The translations under genes were made by a program, and so were the position numbers. From Clostridiaceae bacterium Marseille-Q3526 (GTDB lineage Bacteria; Bacillota; Clostridia; Lachnospirales; Lachnospiraceae), in NCBI GenBank assembly GCA_018223375.1, contig JAGTTS010000002.1:1-64000 (forward strand): DNA of 64,000 nucleotides. The letters are read 5' to 3'. The notes below the pieces were generated by a model. That model made no database searches. It was not told the origin of the DNA and worked only from the letters and a program-made list of their open reading frames with translations. Shown piece after piece: positions 47,634 through 57,096 of this stretch (its first letter is position 1; each line of letters starts with the position of its first letter).

Positions 47634-50087
47634 ATGATAACAGCAGTATTTACAGATAACAGCGATTATACCCGCGCTACTGGCCTCTGGCAGTGGGACT
47701 ACGGGCAGAAATTGCGAATAGAAGGATTAACACTGCCCACAGCGGTGGAAATCCATTTTGCATTAACAGAACAGTCTGGGGATGCGATAACCAGAGTAGG
47801 CACCACCAAGGACGGAGTGACAGAGGTAGTCATTCCAGATAGTCTGCTGGAGAATCAGGCAGTAAGTGCAAGCTATAAGATTTACGCATGGATTTATCTG
47901 GCGGATAAGACATCTGGCGAGACCGTTAAGCGGATTTCCGTGTGGGTAAAATGCAGACCGAAACCAGAAGGATTTGACGCGCCAGGAGATGCAGAATTGT
48001 TCCGGGATGCCATTGCACAGGTCAACGCATCCGCAGACCGGGCAGAGGCAGCAAGGGAAGGAGCCGAAGCTGCTAAAAAGGCAGCGGAAGCAACGGCCGG
48101 TAAAATTGAGGGCGAGATTGCCGGAGCCGGACAGATTGCCGAGCAGGTTAAGCAGGATGCGGCAGCAGTTGCGAAAGACAAGCAGGCAGTCTCCCAGATG
48201 GTTACAGAGACTACTCAGAATGCCCAGAAGGCAGCCGAAAGTGTGCAGGCAGCAGAGAATTCCAGTACCGCTGCAAAAGAAGCACAGAAAGCCGCAGAGA
48301 CGGCAGAGGCAGGCGCAACCGCAGTCGCGGAAGAAGTGGAGCGAGACCGGACTGAGGTAAGCAACACGCATAGATCAGTGGAGCAGATGCGGGATACAGT
48401 AAGTTTGGATAGACGGGCGGTAGCAGCAGACCGGCAGGCAGTGGAGAATACCGCTTCGCAGTTCGAACAGACTGCCCAGAATGCACTTACAGCCGTTGGA
48501 CAGGCTCAGAAGTCGGCTGTGAGGGCAGTTTCCGCAGAAGGAAAGAAACAGACCGCAGCTGTCACCACAGAGGGTGATACGCAGACCAAGAGAGCGCAGG
48601 ATGCGGCTGCCGGAATTGTGGCAGACCGGGAACAGATTGCAGCGAACAAACAGGCGATTGAGGGAAAAGTTGACAAACAGCAGGGAGCAGGCAACGCAGG
48701 AAAAGCCCTTGTGGTTGGTGCGGACGGTAACGTGGAACTGAGAGATGCCCAGACAAAAACGGATCCAACCCTCACCCAGTCCGGACAGGCTGCGGATGCA
48801 CAGGCCACAGGACGGGAGATTGCCACCCTGCGACAGAAGAAAGCTGATGCCATTGTTGAGACTGTACAGGGTGAGATTATGACCCTGACGGACAGCTCAG
48901 ACAAATTATTTGAAGGTCTAAGGGTATTCGGAAAGAGCATGCAGGATGGAGTGCCGAGCGTGGAAAATCCAGTACCGATTGTAAATGCTGGTGAGAGTGG
49001 GAACATTACGGTGGAGGTGGGTGGGAAGAACCTGTTAACAGGGAGATTGTACTTCATAAACTATTCAAATGATGCTCCGTATGTTTACAACGAGAATGAA
49101 GTCACCTTACCTTATACACCATCAAAAGAGACTTTTGGAATTGGTTATGTTGTTCCATGTAAGCCTGGTATGCAGTATACCTTTTCTGTCACAAACCCAA
49201 ACAAAAACTGGTATCTTGGAATTGTAGAATACGAAAATTTCGAACAGGCAAAAAGCATTTTAAATAAGATAGGATATCAGCATGGGAGTGAAAGGAGCAG
49301 TATCAAATACACTGCTGTCGGAAATGGTGTTTTGGTATGTGCGATAGCAGGAAAATGGACAGACGGAGAAACAACTATCCATGAATGCACAGAATCCGAG
49401 CTATTGCAACTTGAGTATGGAGATGTGGCAACCCCTTACGAACCTTACCGTGCCCCTCAGCTCCTCACTCTCCAGACACCTAACGGCCTCCCCGGTGTGC
49501 CAGTCGACAAAGATGGAAACTATACGGACAAAAACAGTCAACAATGGATTTGCGATGAGATTGATCTGGCAAGAGGGAAGTATGTGCAGAGGATAGGGCA
49601 TAATGCGAATGTGAATGATTGGGTTGATATGCCTGGAAACCAGGACATTGAGCCAACTACTTCCAGGTTTGCTTTGAACATAGAAAATATAGATAACTAC
49701 ATGTATTCTCCATGTATATGCAACAGGCTTTCATATGCCAAAGTGGATAGCTATGAGACGGAAGGTACTTATGTTACAATTAACGAACCAGCTTCCAAGC
49801 GTATATTTGCAAGAATTGAAGGTATAACATCTTTGGAGGATTTTACGGCTGCCATACCAGATCTTGAGGTCATATGGCTTCTTGAAACTCCCATCGAAAC
49901 AGACCTCACCGCCGAAGAAATTGCCGCCTATAAGGCCCTGCGGACATACAGCCCGACTACTGTGATTACAAATGATGCAGGAGCCGGGATGGAAGTGGCG
50001 TATGTGGCTGATACCAAGGCGTACATCGACAAGAAATTTAAGGAATTAAATCAAGCTATCGTGAACACTCAAATTGCATTGTTATAG
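47634..50087 (+). CDS. BppU-type baseplate upper protein / tail fibre
   Basis: 817 aa from ATG 47634 with ACGGAGG upstream. Residues 1-110 form a BppU-like N-terminal domain (DNSDYTRATGLWQWDYGQKL, RISVWVKCRPKPEGFDAPGD). An alanine-rich coiled-coil shaft follows (about 115-345, RAEAAREGAEAAKKAAEATA and similar). A linker (QGAGNAGKALVVGADGNVEL) and a C-terminal receptor-binding-like region (about 425-817, GNITVEVGGKNLLTG, LETPIETDLTAEEIAAYKAL) complete it. Normally part of the tail module; here it lies before the terminase, between tRNA genes. Confidence 0.8.
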   Translation: MITAVFTDNSDYTRATGLWQWDYGQKLRIEGLTLPTAVEIHFALTEQSGDAITRVGTTKDGVTEVVIPDSLLENQAVSASYKIYAWIYLADKTSGETVKRISVWVKCRPKPEGFDAPGDAELFRDAIAQVNASADRAEAAREGAEAAKKAAEATAGKIEGEIAGAGQIAEQVKQDAAAVAKDKQAVSQMVTETTQNAQKAAESVQAAENSSTAAKEAQKAAETAEAGATAVAEEVERDRTEVSNTHRSVEQMRDTVSLDRRAVAADRQAVENTASQFEQTAQNALTAVGQAQKSAVRAVSAEGKKQTAAVTTEGDTQTKRAQDAAAGIVADREQIAANKQAIEGKVDKQQGAGNAGKALVVGADGNVELRDAQTKTDPTLTQSGQAADAQATGREIATLRQKKADAIVETVQGEIMTLTDSSDKLFEGLRVFGKSMQDGVPSVENPVPIVNAGESGNITVEVGGKNLLTGRLYFINYSNDAPYVYNENEVTLPYTPSKETFGIGYVVPCKPGMQYTFSVTNPNKNWYLGIVEYENFEQAKSILNKIGYQHGSERSSIKYTAVGNGVLVCAIAGKWTDGETTIHECTESELLQLEYGDVATPYEPYRAPQLLTLQTPNGLPGVPVDKDGNYTDKNSQQWICDEIDLARGKYVQRIGHNANVNDWVDMPGNQDIEPTTSRFALNIENIDNYMYSPCICNRLSYAKVDSYETEGTYVTINEPASKRIFARIEGITSLEDFTAAIPDLEVIWLLETPIETDLTAEEIAAYKALRTYSPTTVITNDAGAGMEVAYVADTKAYIDKKFKELNQAIVNTQIALL

Positions 50088-50094
50088 GAGGATA

Positions 50095-50166
50095 ATGTAC
50101 GATATTGTAAAAAATGTTATTATATCAGGTGATTTTAGATTATCCGAGATTATACATCAGGGATAA
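50095..50166 (+). CDS. Short XkdX-like remnant after the baseplate gene
   Basis: 23 aa with AGGAGGATA just before ATG 50095 (MYDIVKNVIISGDFRLSEII). The start resembles the small XkdX-type protein that usually follows tail-fibre genes, but the frame stops after about half the normal length. Probably a truncated passenger. From 50167 to 50320 no gene is visible; the leader at 50234-50320 resembles the one before the first tRNA. Confidence 0.4.
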   Translation: MYDIVKNVIISGDFRLSEIIHQG

Positions 50167-50320
50167 ATATTTAAAAGAACATGGAATAAAATAAAAAATA
50201 TCGGAAGTATCGGAAATATCGTAGTAGAATAAAATGGAAGCCGAGGGCGATTCGGCCAGAGGCTTTTGTACCTCCAATAAGAGCCTAACCTAAATAGCCG
50301 TCTGGGAAACCGGGCGGTAA

Positions 50321-50393
50321 GGATTCTTAGCTCAGTTGGTAGAGCAGATGCCTGTTAAGCATCGAGTCTCAGGTTCGATTCCTGGAGAATCTG
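50321..50393 (+). tRNA. tRNA-Asn (GTT), prophage-encoded
   Basis: Acceptor GGATTCT with AGAATCT (one G-U), D-arm GCTCAGTTGGTAGAGC, anticodon arm GATGC-CTGTTAA-GCATC (anticodon GTT), T-arm CAGGTTCGATTCCTG. A complete cloverleaf; CCA is not encoded. Confidence 0.93.
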
Positions 50394-50396
50394 TTA

Positions 50397-50466
50397 GCAG
50401 GGTAGAGCAGCGGCAGCTCACCGGGCCCATAACTCGGAAGTCGAGGGTTCGAATCCTTCTCCTGCA
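50397..50466 (+). tRNA. tRNA-Met-like (CAT), second, diverged copy
   Basis: It parallels the 47468 copy at an offset of 2929 nt with several substitutions: acceptor GCAGGGT with CTCCTGC, anticodon arm CCGGG-CCCATAA-CTCGG (one G-U), T-arm identical. Two weak positions in the acceptor stem make function uncertain. Confidence 0.7.
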
Positions 50467-50494
50467 AGCCATAATAGTTTTTTTCCTATTTTTT

Positions 50495-50524
50495 CCACCC
50501 GGTCATGTGCTGGGTGGTTTTTTT
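50495..50524 (+). terminator. Terminator after tRNA-Met copy 2
   Basis: CCACCCGG and CTGGGTGG (G-U tolerated) across TCATGTG, followed by seven T. Duplicate of the terminator at 47568-47595. Confidence 0.85.
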
Positions 50525-50580
50525 GCGTTATACACAAGATGTTGATAAAAATGTGGATAAGATACATAAATGTTGTATGA

Positions 50581-51117
50581 ATGATAGAATGCAAGGAGGT
50601 GATCCCCATAACCAGAAAACAAAAATTGTTTGTACAGGAATATCTCATTGACCTGAACGCCACCCAGGCTGCTATCCGTGCCGGTTACAGCCCGGATACG
50701 GCGGGAGAGATAGGGAGTGAAAACCTGAAGAAACCTGACATTCGCGCAAGTATTGACAAGGCGATAGCAGAGCGTTCCCGGCGTCTGGGCCTTAATCAGG
50801 ACCGGATTTTGCTGGAGCTTGCCAAGATTGCCCTCTTAAACCCGCAGCAGGTAGTCAACCTGAACGATGCTACCATTCGAGAGGATGCGCTTCCGGAAGA
50901 TCTGGCGGCGGTCGCCTCTGTAAAGGTCAAACGGTTCCCAACCAAGGAAGGAGAGGGCATTGAACGGGAGATTAAGTTCTACGACAAGTCGAAGGCTCTG
51001 GAACTGGCCGGTAAGCATCTGGGAATGTTCCGGGATAAGGTGGATGTGAACGTCCAGACGTCTGAGAAGCTGGATGATATTATGAGTCAGCTGGGTGGTG
51101 AGGGACTTGAAGAGTAG
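50581..51117 (+). CDS. terS: Terminase small subunit
   Basis: 178 aa if ATG 50581 is used. The conserved start TRKQKLFVQEYLIDLNATQA AIRAGYS forms the HTH that binds the packaging site. A perfect AAGGAGG at 50593-50599 lies inside this frame, 8 nt before an ATA codon at 50608 that would give the canonical protein start, so the real start may be that ATA. The C-terminal part interacts with the large subunit, whose gene overlaps by 23 nt. Confidence 0.85.
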   Translation: MIECKEVIPITRKQKLFVQEYLIDLNATQAAIRAGYSPDTAGEIGSENLKKPDIRASIDKAIAERSRRLGLNQDRILLELAKIALLNPQQVVNLNDATIREDALPEDLAAVASVKVKRFPTKEGEGIEREIKFYDKSKALELAGKHLGMFRDKVDVNVQTSEKLDDIMSQLGGEGLEE

Positions 51118-52465
51118 CAGCTTCCCCCTCTCCCAGAAGTACCTGGATTTTATCAATACAGTGGACGGCGTGGATGCAGACTTCCTGGAGGGGACAACGG
51201 CCTCCGGGAAGACAACGGTTGGCGCCGGCGTTAAGTTTATGCGGATGGTGAGCCGAAGCGGAAAGAAGCTCCACATTATCGCGTCCAAGACGACAGGAAC
51301 AGCGGAGAAGAATATTATCCAGCAGGACAACGGGATTCTGGATCTGCACCGGACAGCCCGGTACTATGGAAATGGGGATAAGGATTATAAGATTCCCCAT
51401 ATCAAGTTTGAGGACAAGATTATTTTTGTCCTGGGCTATGATAACCGGGACAAGTGGGAGCTGGTCCTGGGCTCCCAGTTCGGTTGCGTGTACATCGACG
51501 AGATTAACACGGCCAACATTGATTTTGTCCGGGAGGTGTCTACCAGAAACGATTATCTGATGGCCACGCTGAATCCGGATGATCCGGGCCTTCCGGTGTA
51601 TAAGGAGTTTATCAACCGTTCCAGACCATACAAAAAATACGAACAAGACGTTCCTTTGGAGATTCTGGCGGAGCTGAAAGAGAAGCCGGTACCCAGATGG
51701 AGGTACTGGTTTTTTACGTTCCGGGATAATTTAAGTCTGACACCGGAGGCAGTGCAGAAAAAGATGGATGCAGCTCCACCTGGAACGAAATTATACAAGA
51801 ACAAGATTTTAGGCCTGCGCGGAAAAGCGACGGGCCTTATTTTTCCGAATTTTGACCGGAAGAAGCATGTGGTATCGGTTCCCTGGCTTAAAACAGAGCA
51901 GAAGCTGGGGCGGCTGAAATTCAGGCGGTTTTCGGCGGGGCTTGATACGTCTTATTCCAGCCAGTCGCCGGATACCATTGCAATGATTTTTATGGGAATT
52001 ACCACAGACCGGAGGCTGATCGTGCTGGATGAGAAGGTATACAGCAACGCAGAACTGGATCAGCCGCTGGCCCCATCCGATACAGTGACGAAATTTTTGG
52101 AGTTTCTGGATCGGAATCAAAAAGAGTGGGGACTTGCGAGAGATGTGTTTATTGATTCTGCTGACCAGGCGACCATCACAGAGCTACGAAAATATAAGCG
52201 GCTTCATGGCAGCATCCATAACTTTCTGGACGCTTATAAGGCTCTGCAGATTATTGACCGTATTAAGCTGCAGCTGGGCTGGATTCAGCAAGGCTGCTAT
52301 CTGGTAGCAGATACCTGTACAGAGCATATAGCGGAGCTGGAGCGGTATTCCTGGCTGGAAGACAAGGACGAACCGGAGGATCGGAATGACCATACGATCA
52401 ACGCATCCCAGTATGGCTGGATTCCCTGGAGGAATCTGATTGGGTTTGAGGAGGATGAGAAATGA
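51095..52465 (+). CDS. terL: Terminase large subunit
   Basis: 456 aa from GTG 51095. The packaging ATPase shows EGTTASGKTTVGAGVKF (Walker A, about residue 32) and VYIDEINTANIDF (Walker B, about 135). The C-terminal RNase H-like nuclease has SAGLDTSYSSQSPDTIAMIF (first Asp) and DVFIDSADQATI. It cuts and pumps phage DNA into the procapsid. Overlaps terS and, by 4 nt, the portal gene. Confidence 0.93.
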   Translation: MVRDLKSSSFPLSQKYLDFINTVDGVDADFLEGTTASGKTTVGAGVKFMRMVSRSGKKLHIIASKTTGTAEKNIIQQDNGILDLHRTARYYGNGDKDYKIPHIKFEDKIIFVLGYDNRDKWELVLGSQFGCVYIDEINTANIDFVREVSTRNDYLMATLNPDDPGLPVYKEFINRSRPYKKYEQDVPLEILAELKEKPVPRWRYWFFTFRDNLSLTPEAVQKKMDAAPPGTKLYKNKILGLRGKATGLIFPNFDRKKHVVSVPWLKTEQKLGRLKFRRFSAGLDTSYSSQSPDTIAMIFMGITTDRRLIVLDEKVYSNAELDQPLAPSDTVTKFLEFLDRNQKEWGLARDVFIDSADQATITELRKYKRLHGSIHNFLDAYKALQIIDRIKLQLGWIQQGCYLVADTCTEHIAELERYSWLEDKDEPEDRNDHTINASQYGWIPWRNLIGFEEDEK

Positions 52466-54039
52466 GGTGGCTGACGACATTGAACGAGAATATTAAACGG
52501 GGCATCCGTTCCTGGCTGAATGTGCAGCCGGCAAGCCCCTACAGCATCCAGATTCAGGAAATAGTGGATTTTGAGCTGAATGCAATCCGCAACCGCATCT
52601 GGTATCGTGGAGACGGAAATGAGCTGGAACAGCTCTATGAGCAGAGCGGAGAAACCGCGGACCGGTACAAGTTCTGGGCGTCTAAATGCACGCCTGGCAT
52701 GGAAATGAGGAAAATCCACACAGGCCTTCCTGGGTTGATTGTCAAGGTTCTCTCATCCATTGTGATGGCAGATATGAATGAGTTCCAGTTCGAGTCTGGA
52801 AAGCAGGAAGAGACCTGGAAGGAAATCGAGAAACAGAATCAGTTTCGGAAAAAGTTAAAGAAGGCGCTGAGAGAGGCGCTGTATATCGGAGACGGAGCCT
52901 GGAAGCTGACGCTGAATACTCAAAAGAGCGAGTATCCTTTCATCAGCTGGTATCCGGGAGACCGGATAGAGCTGATTTATGACGGGGACGAGATGGCGGA
53001 GGTTGTCTTCAAGACGCCGTACAAGGAGAAAGGGCAGCTGTACGTGCTCTATGAGCATTATGGGTATGGCTGCATCCGGAATGAGCTGTACCTGGGAGAG
53101 AAGGAAGTTCCTCTCGATACCATAAAGAGGACCCAGGGGCTCAAAGACTGGGCATTTGATCCGTCAGTGATTCTGGCGGTTCCGTTCCACATCTATGACA
53201 GCGCGAAGTGGGAAGGACGGGGAGGCAGCCTGTTCGACGGGAAATTAGACAGCTTCGATGCCTTTGATGAGGTGTGGAGCCAGTGGATGGACGCGCTGCG
53301 AAGCGGAAGAGCCAGGACCTATATTCCGGACTGCCTGGTTCCGAAAAATCCGAAAACGGGCGAGATGCTGCGTCCCAATCCCTTCGATAACCGGTTCTTT
53401 GCCGGGGACAGCGATATGTCGGAGCATGGGGAGAACAAGGTACAGACGGAACAGCCGGCAATTCCCCATGACAGCTATCTGGCTTCTTATGTGACGGCCC
53501 TAGATTTGTGTCTGCAGGGTATTATCAGTCCTTCCACACTGGGAATTGACGTAAAGAAGTTAGACAATGCGGAGGCCCAGAGGGAAAAGGAAAAGACGAC
53601 CCTTTACACAAGGGACGCTATCATCGAAGCGCTTCAGACAACGCTTCCGGAACTGATTTCCGCCTGTTTGAATTGCTGCCAGGTTCTGGCGAAGCAGCCA
53701 GTAGAGGAAGTGAAAGTAGATATTCCCTTTGGGGAGTATGCAAATCCTTCCTTTGAAAGTCAGGTGGAAACTCTTGCCAAGGCCCGTCCTGGCGTGCCTA
53801 TGATGAGCATCGAGGCACAGGTGGAAGAGCTTTATGGAGACAGCAAGGACGAGGCCTGGAAGGCGGAGGAAGTAAAGAGGCTGAAGGCAGAGCAGGGCGT
53901 TGCAGAGATAGAGGAACCGGGAGTCAATCAGACTGCCGGTTCTTTTCAGATCCAGATGAAGGAAGGGAAGACAGATGCAGGTAAAGGTAATGAACCGGGT
54001 GTACCGAATGAGCCGGAAGGAGTACCAGGGGCTTCTTAA
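52462..54039 (+). CDS. Portal protein
   Basis: 525 aa, the usual size for SPP1-like portals. Blocks such as GLIVKVLSSIVMADMNEFQF, ALREALYIGDGAWKLTLNTQ and LGIDVKKLDNAEAQREKEKT are typical. Forms the dodecameric ring through which DNA enters. Starts in the terL stop overlap (ATGA); the MuF gene follows, as is standard. Confidence 0.88.
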   Translation: MRWLTTLNENIKRGIRSWLNVQPASPYSIQIQEIVDFELNAIRNRIWYRGDGNELEQLYEQSGETADRYKFWASKCTPGMEMRKIHTGLPGLIVKVLSSIVMADMNEFQFESGKQEETWKEIEKQNQFRKKLKKALREALYIGDGAWKLTLNTQKSEYPFISWYPGDRIELIYDGDEMAEVVFKTPYKEKGQLYVLYEHYGYGCIRNELYLGEKEVPLDTIKRTQGLKDWAFDPSVILAVPFHIYDSAKWEGRGGSLFDGKLDSFDAFDEVWSQWMDALRSGRARTYIPDCLVPKNPKTGEMLRPNPFDNRFFAGDSDMSEHGENKVQTEQPAIPHDSYLASYVTALDLCLQGIISPSTLGIDVKKLDNAEAQREKEKTTLYTRDAIIEALQTTLPELISACLNCCQVLAKQPVEEVKVDIPFGEYANPSFESQVETLAKARPGVPMMSIEAQVEELYGDSKDEAWKAEEVKRLKAEQGVAEIEEPGVNQTAGSFQIQMKEGKTDAGKGNEPGVPNEPEGVPGAS

Positions 54040-54214
54040 AGTAGCCAGTGAGCAGGTTCCGTTTGGAATTTATGCCCTGGAAAAGGAAGGCTATGCGGAA
54101 CTTCGCCATGACAGGTGCGAGAGCATTACGCAGCTGAAGAGTCTGTCCAGGAAATTTAAGTCTCAGGGATTCCGTGTGCTCAGTAATCGGAACCAGCAAA
54201 TGGGAAAGCAGTAG
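53975..54214 (+). CDS. Small phage protein between portal and MuF genes
   Basis: 79 aa overlapping the portal 3' end by 65 nt (ATG 53975, or 53990). KVMNRVYRMSRKEYQGLLKV and SITQLKSLSRKFKSQGFRVL give a compact alpha/beta look. Small genes at this position are frequent in Clostridia phages; function unknown. Confidence 0.6.
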   Translation: MQVKVMNRVYRMSRKEYQGLLKVASEQVPFGIYALEKEGYAELRHDRCESITQLKSLSRKFKSQGFRVLSNRNQQMGKQ

Positions 54215-54245
54215 AGGAACCCAGAATCAGGAAGGAGGCAGGCGT

Positions 54246-56912
54246 GTGCAGCAGGATGAATACAATATCGGCGCCGCCTTTGCAGCCATCGAAGAGGAGC
54301 TGACTGCTTCCATGATGCGAAACATGAAGCGCCATCGGGTCGAAGAGACGAAAGAGGGCATTCAGTGGAGCATGTGGCAGGCAGAGCAGATGAAAGCTTT
54401 GGAAAGATACAAGAGGGAGAACAAGAAGCGGTATGCAGGGAAGTTCCAGTCTCTGAACAGAGAGATTGAGGAGCTGATCCGGAAAGCCAGGGAAACAGGG
54501 GGCATGGAGCAGGAGCGAGCAATCCTGAACGCTATCAGGAATGGTTTTAAAGCAGAAAAAATTTCTCCTGGAATGACAGCAGAATTTTTTAAACTGAATG
54601 AGAGAAAGCTGGAAGTTCTGATGGAGGCCGTTACCCACGATATGGAGAAGGCGGAAACAGCGGTTCTCAGGATGTCAGAGGATCAGTACCGCAAGATTAT
54701 CTTTAACGCCCAGGTTTATGCCAATACAGGGGCTGGAACCTACGAGAAAGCGGTGGATATGGCTTCCAGGGATTTTCTGGCAGCAGGGCTAAACTGCATC
54801 CAGTATGCCAATGGAGCCCGTCATACGCTTTCTGATTATGCAGATATGGCCATTCGAACTGCCAGCAAGCGGGCTTACCTTCAGGGAGAAGGAGAGAAGC
54901 GGCAGGAGTGGGGAATCAGCACTGTGATTATGAATAAGCGCGGAAATCCCTGTCCCAAGTGCCTTCCCTTTGTTGGAAAGGTGCTGATTGACGATGTGTG
55001 GAGCGGTGGCCGAAAAGATGGAGTGGATCCGGAGACAGGGAAACGGTATCCGCTGATGAGTAAAGCCATCGAGGCGGGACTTTATCATCCCAGATGTAAA
55101 GATTCTCATACGACCTACTTCCCGGGTATCTCTACGGCGGATGATACCTGGACCAAGAAGGAGCTGGAAGCGATTGGGCAGAATTATGCCAGGGAGCAGA
55201 AGGAGCAGTATGCAGAGCGGCAGGCAGAGAAGTATGGGAGGCTGGCGGCTCACTCGCTGGATGAGGAGAATCAGAAGCGTTATGTTGCCAGACGAGAAGA
55301 GTGGAAGAAACGGTTCTCAAACAAAGAAAACGATAGTCTGGATGAGAAGTTGGCGGCAAGTCTTAGAACCGATGAAAAATTTCAAAATCGGGCTGCACAG
55401 AGAAGGGAAGAATGGAAGAAGCGTCATGCATCCTTTGACAAAGAAAACGCTAAGCTGGAAATTAATACCATCAGGTCTCAGATGGAAAATCTTCAGAAAC
55501 AGATAAGCGAGAACTCTGAGAAAGAAAAGATTCTTGAAAAGAAAGTATATTTTGACGGTACCGGCTCAGATGAGGATATGGCTAAGTTGAAAGCACTGGT
55601 GGATTCCAGGAAGAAATCCCAGGAAGACCTGGATGCTCTTAAAGAGAAATTGCTTGCCAAACAGGAAATCTACAAAACCGAAGCGGAGAACAGGATTGTT
55701 AAAGAAGGTATTGTTGAAGAGATAAAACTTTTCAAGAAGATGACGCCAGAAACGGTTGACGCCTTGGAAGATACCTTAAAGCGAATGAAAGATAAATATG
55801 GAATTATGCCGAAAGGTATTGTTTATAACCCGATAAAAGTGCCAGACGCAACAGCTTCGTATAACTGGCTGGATGACAAGATATATATTTCCAATCGATT
55901 CAAGGATATTGAAAAGTATGCAGAGATAGTAAAGGCCTCTGAGGCATCGCTGAAGGAATATCAGGAAAAGAGTAAGATTATTGACATCCAGAAGGAGAAA
56001 TTGAAGAATGCAGAGAAAATATTGTCAGATAAGAGCATTAAAGGATATGAGAGGGAAAAAGCAATCCTCGCCAAGGCTGAGGCTGAAATAGGACTCAATA
56101 TCCAACGCATGGCGGTAAGAGAAGACCTGATGGATGTACTCACACATGAGTATGGCCACTTCATACATAGGCACGCGGAGACGGACTATGTTCAGAAATC
56201 AAAAGTCTTCCAGGCGAAAGAGCTGGGTGGAAAGCTTATAAATGGAGATTGGAAGTACGATATCAATACAAGATACTCTGCTAAAGCCAAAATAGATGCA
56301 GCCAAGATTAGTAAATATGCCATGGAAAATCCCTATGAGACATTTGCAGAAGGGTTCCTGGCTATGGATAAAGGCGAGAAAATACCGGACAATATAGCGG
56401 AGATCATCAATGAAGCCAAGATAAAAGCAGGGGTGAAAAAAGTTGCAAAAGTTTTGGACTCTGATATAATGATATCAGGAGCAAGAATTACAGATATTTT
56501 TAGCGAAGAGGCTGAAAATTTTGCGGAAATGTACTACAAAGAGATTCGCAGCTTTTCGACTGATACAAAGAAGATAGCTGAAAATCTCGGAAAGAAAGAA
56601 ACTGATATAAAGAAGATTAAAGATTATCTTTTTGAGGATAATTCATTGTTAGATGTTGACACTGGAGAACGAAGAAGATTCGACCCAGATTGTGCAATAG
56701 CACAGAGTTGGCAAAGGCTAATGATCGGAAAAGATATTAAGCCGCATGATAAAACTTTGATCGAACATGAACTTCTTGAAATGAAGATAAAAAAAGAGAA
56801 TCCTAATATGGAACATTGGAAAGCTCATGAATTAGCATCAGAAAAATATGATTATCCAAAGGAGGCGTTGGAGTATTATGGTAATCTTGAAAAACATAAA
56901 GAAAACAAGTGA
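54246..56912 (+). CDS. MuF-type minor head protein with metalloprotease motif and toxin-like C-terminus
   Basis: 889 aa from GTG 54246 with AAGGAGGCAGG upstream. Residues about 1-320 make up the MuF head domain (GNPCPKCLPFVGKV, HPRCKDSHTTYFPG). Charged repeats and a coiled coil cover about 320-530. A zinc-protease-like segment follows, with LTHEYGHFIHRH near 632 and ETFAEGFLAM near 697. A separate C-terminal region (about 775-889, AIAQSWQRLMIGKDIKPHD, LIEHELLEMKIK) looks like a polymorphic toxin tip. MuF proteins are packaged in the capsid and are known carriers of toxins. A small gene overlaps the end and may encode immunity. Confidence 0.8.
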   Translation: MQQDEYNIGAAFAAIEEELTASMMRNMKRHRVEETKEGIQWSMWQAEQMKALERYKRENKKRYAGKFQSLNREIEELIRKARETGGMEQERAILNAIRNGFKAEKISPGMTAEFFKLNERKLEVLMEAVTHDMEKAETAVLRMSEDQYRKIIFNAQVYANTGAGTYEKAVDMASRDFLAAGLNCIQYANGARHTLSDYADMAIRTASKRAYLQGEGEKRQEWGISTVIMNKRGNPCPKCLPFVGKVLIDDVWSGGRKDGVDPETGKRYPLMSKAIEAGLYHPRCKDSHTTYFPGISTADDTWTKKELEAIGQNYAREQKEQYAERQAEKYGRLAAHSLDEENQKRYVARREEWKKRFSNKENDSLDEKLAASLRTDEKFQNRAAQRREEWKKRHASFDKENAKLEINTIRSQMENLQKQISENSEKEKILEKKVYFDGTGSDEDMAKLKALVDSRKKSQEDLDALKEKLLAKQEIYKTEAENRIVKEGIVEEIKLFKKMTPETVDALEDTLKRMKDKYGIMPKGIVYNPIKVPDATASYNWLDDKIYISNRFKDIEKYAEIVKASEASLKEYQEKSKIIDIQKEKLKNAEKILSDKSIKGYEREKAILAKAEAEIGLNIQRMAVREDLMDVLTHEYGHFIHRHAETDYVQKSKVFQAKELGGKLINGDWKYDINTRYSAKAKIDAAKISKYAMENPYETFAEGFLAMDKGEKIPDNIAEIINEAKIKAGVKKVAKVLDSDIMISGARITDIFSEEAENFAEMYYKEIRSFSTDTKKIAENLGKKETDIKKIKDYLFEDNSLLDVDTGERRRFDPDCAIAQSWQRLMIGKDIKPHDKTLIEHELLEMKIKKENPNMEHWKAHELASEKYDYPKEALEYYGNLEKHKENK

Positions 56913-57096
56913 TACGATATCTGCCGACTACTATCCAGAAGGTAAAGAACCGAAAGGATTCATGGCGTTAAGAGGAACCGAAGTTGTTGAACATAGTAAT
57001 GCAAGTTCTTTTGCAGCGCCGCATGTTAAAAGAGAACTGCAGCGTCTTGCAAAGCTTGATAACATACCAAAAGAAAAAACAGTATTGTGGTATTAA
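56878..57096 (+). CDS. Putative immunity protein for the MuF toxin
   Basis: 72 aa from ATG 56878, starting within the last 35 nt of the MuF gene. It is beta-rich with a helical end (TISADYYPEGKEPKGFMALR, AAPHVKRELQRLAKLDNIPK, EKTVLWY). Small genes directly after toxin-tailed MuF genes are expected to encode immunity. The gene is followed by a terminator, isolating the toxin/immunity pair. Function by position only. Confidence 0.6.
   Translation: MVILKNIKKTSDTISADYYPEGKEPKGFMALRGTEVVEHSNASSFAAPHVKRELQRLAKLDNIPKEKTVLWY

Noticed and set aside
47894..48486. Several antisense and alternate frames within the baseplate gene
   Set aside because: They are by-products of the alanine-rich repetitive shaft and have no ribosome sites.
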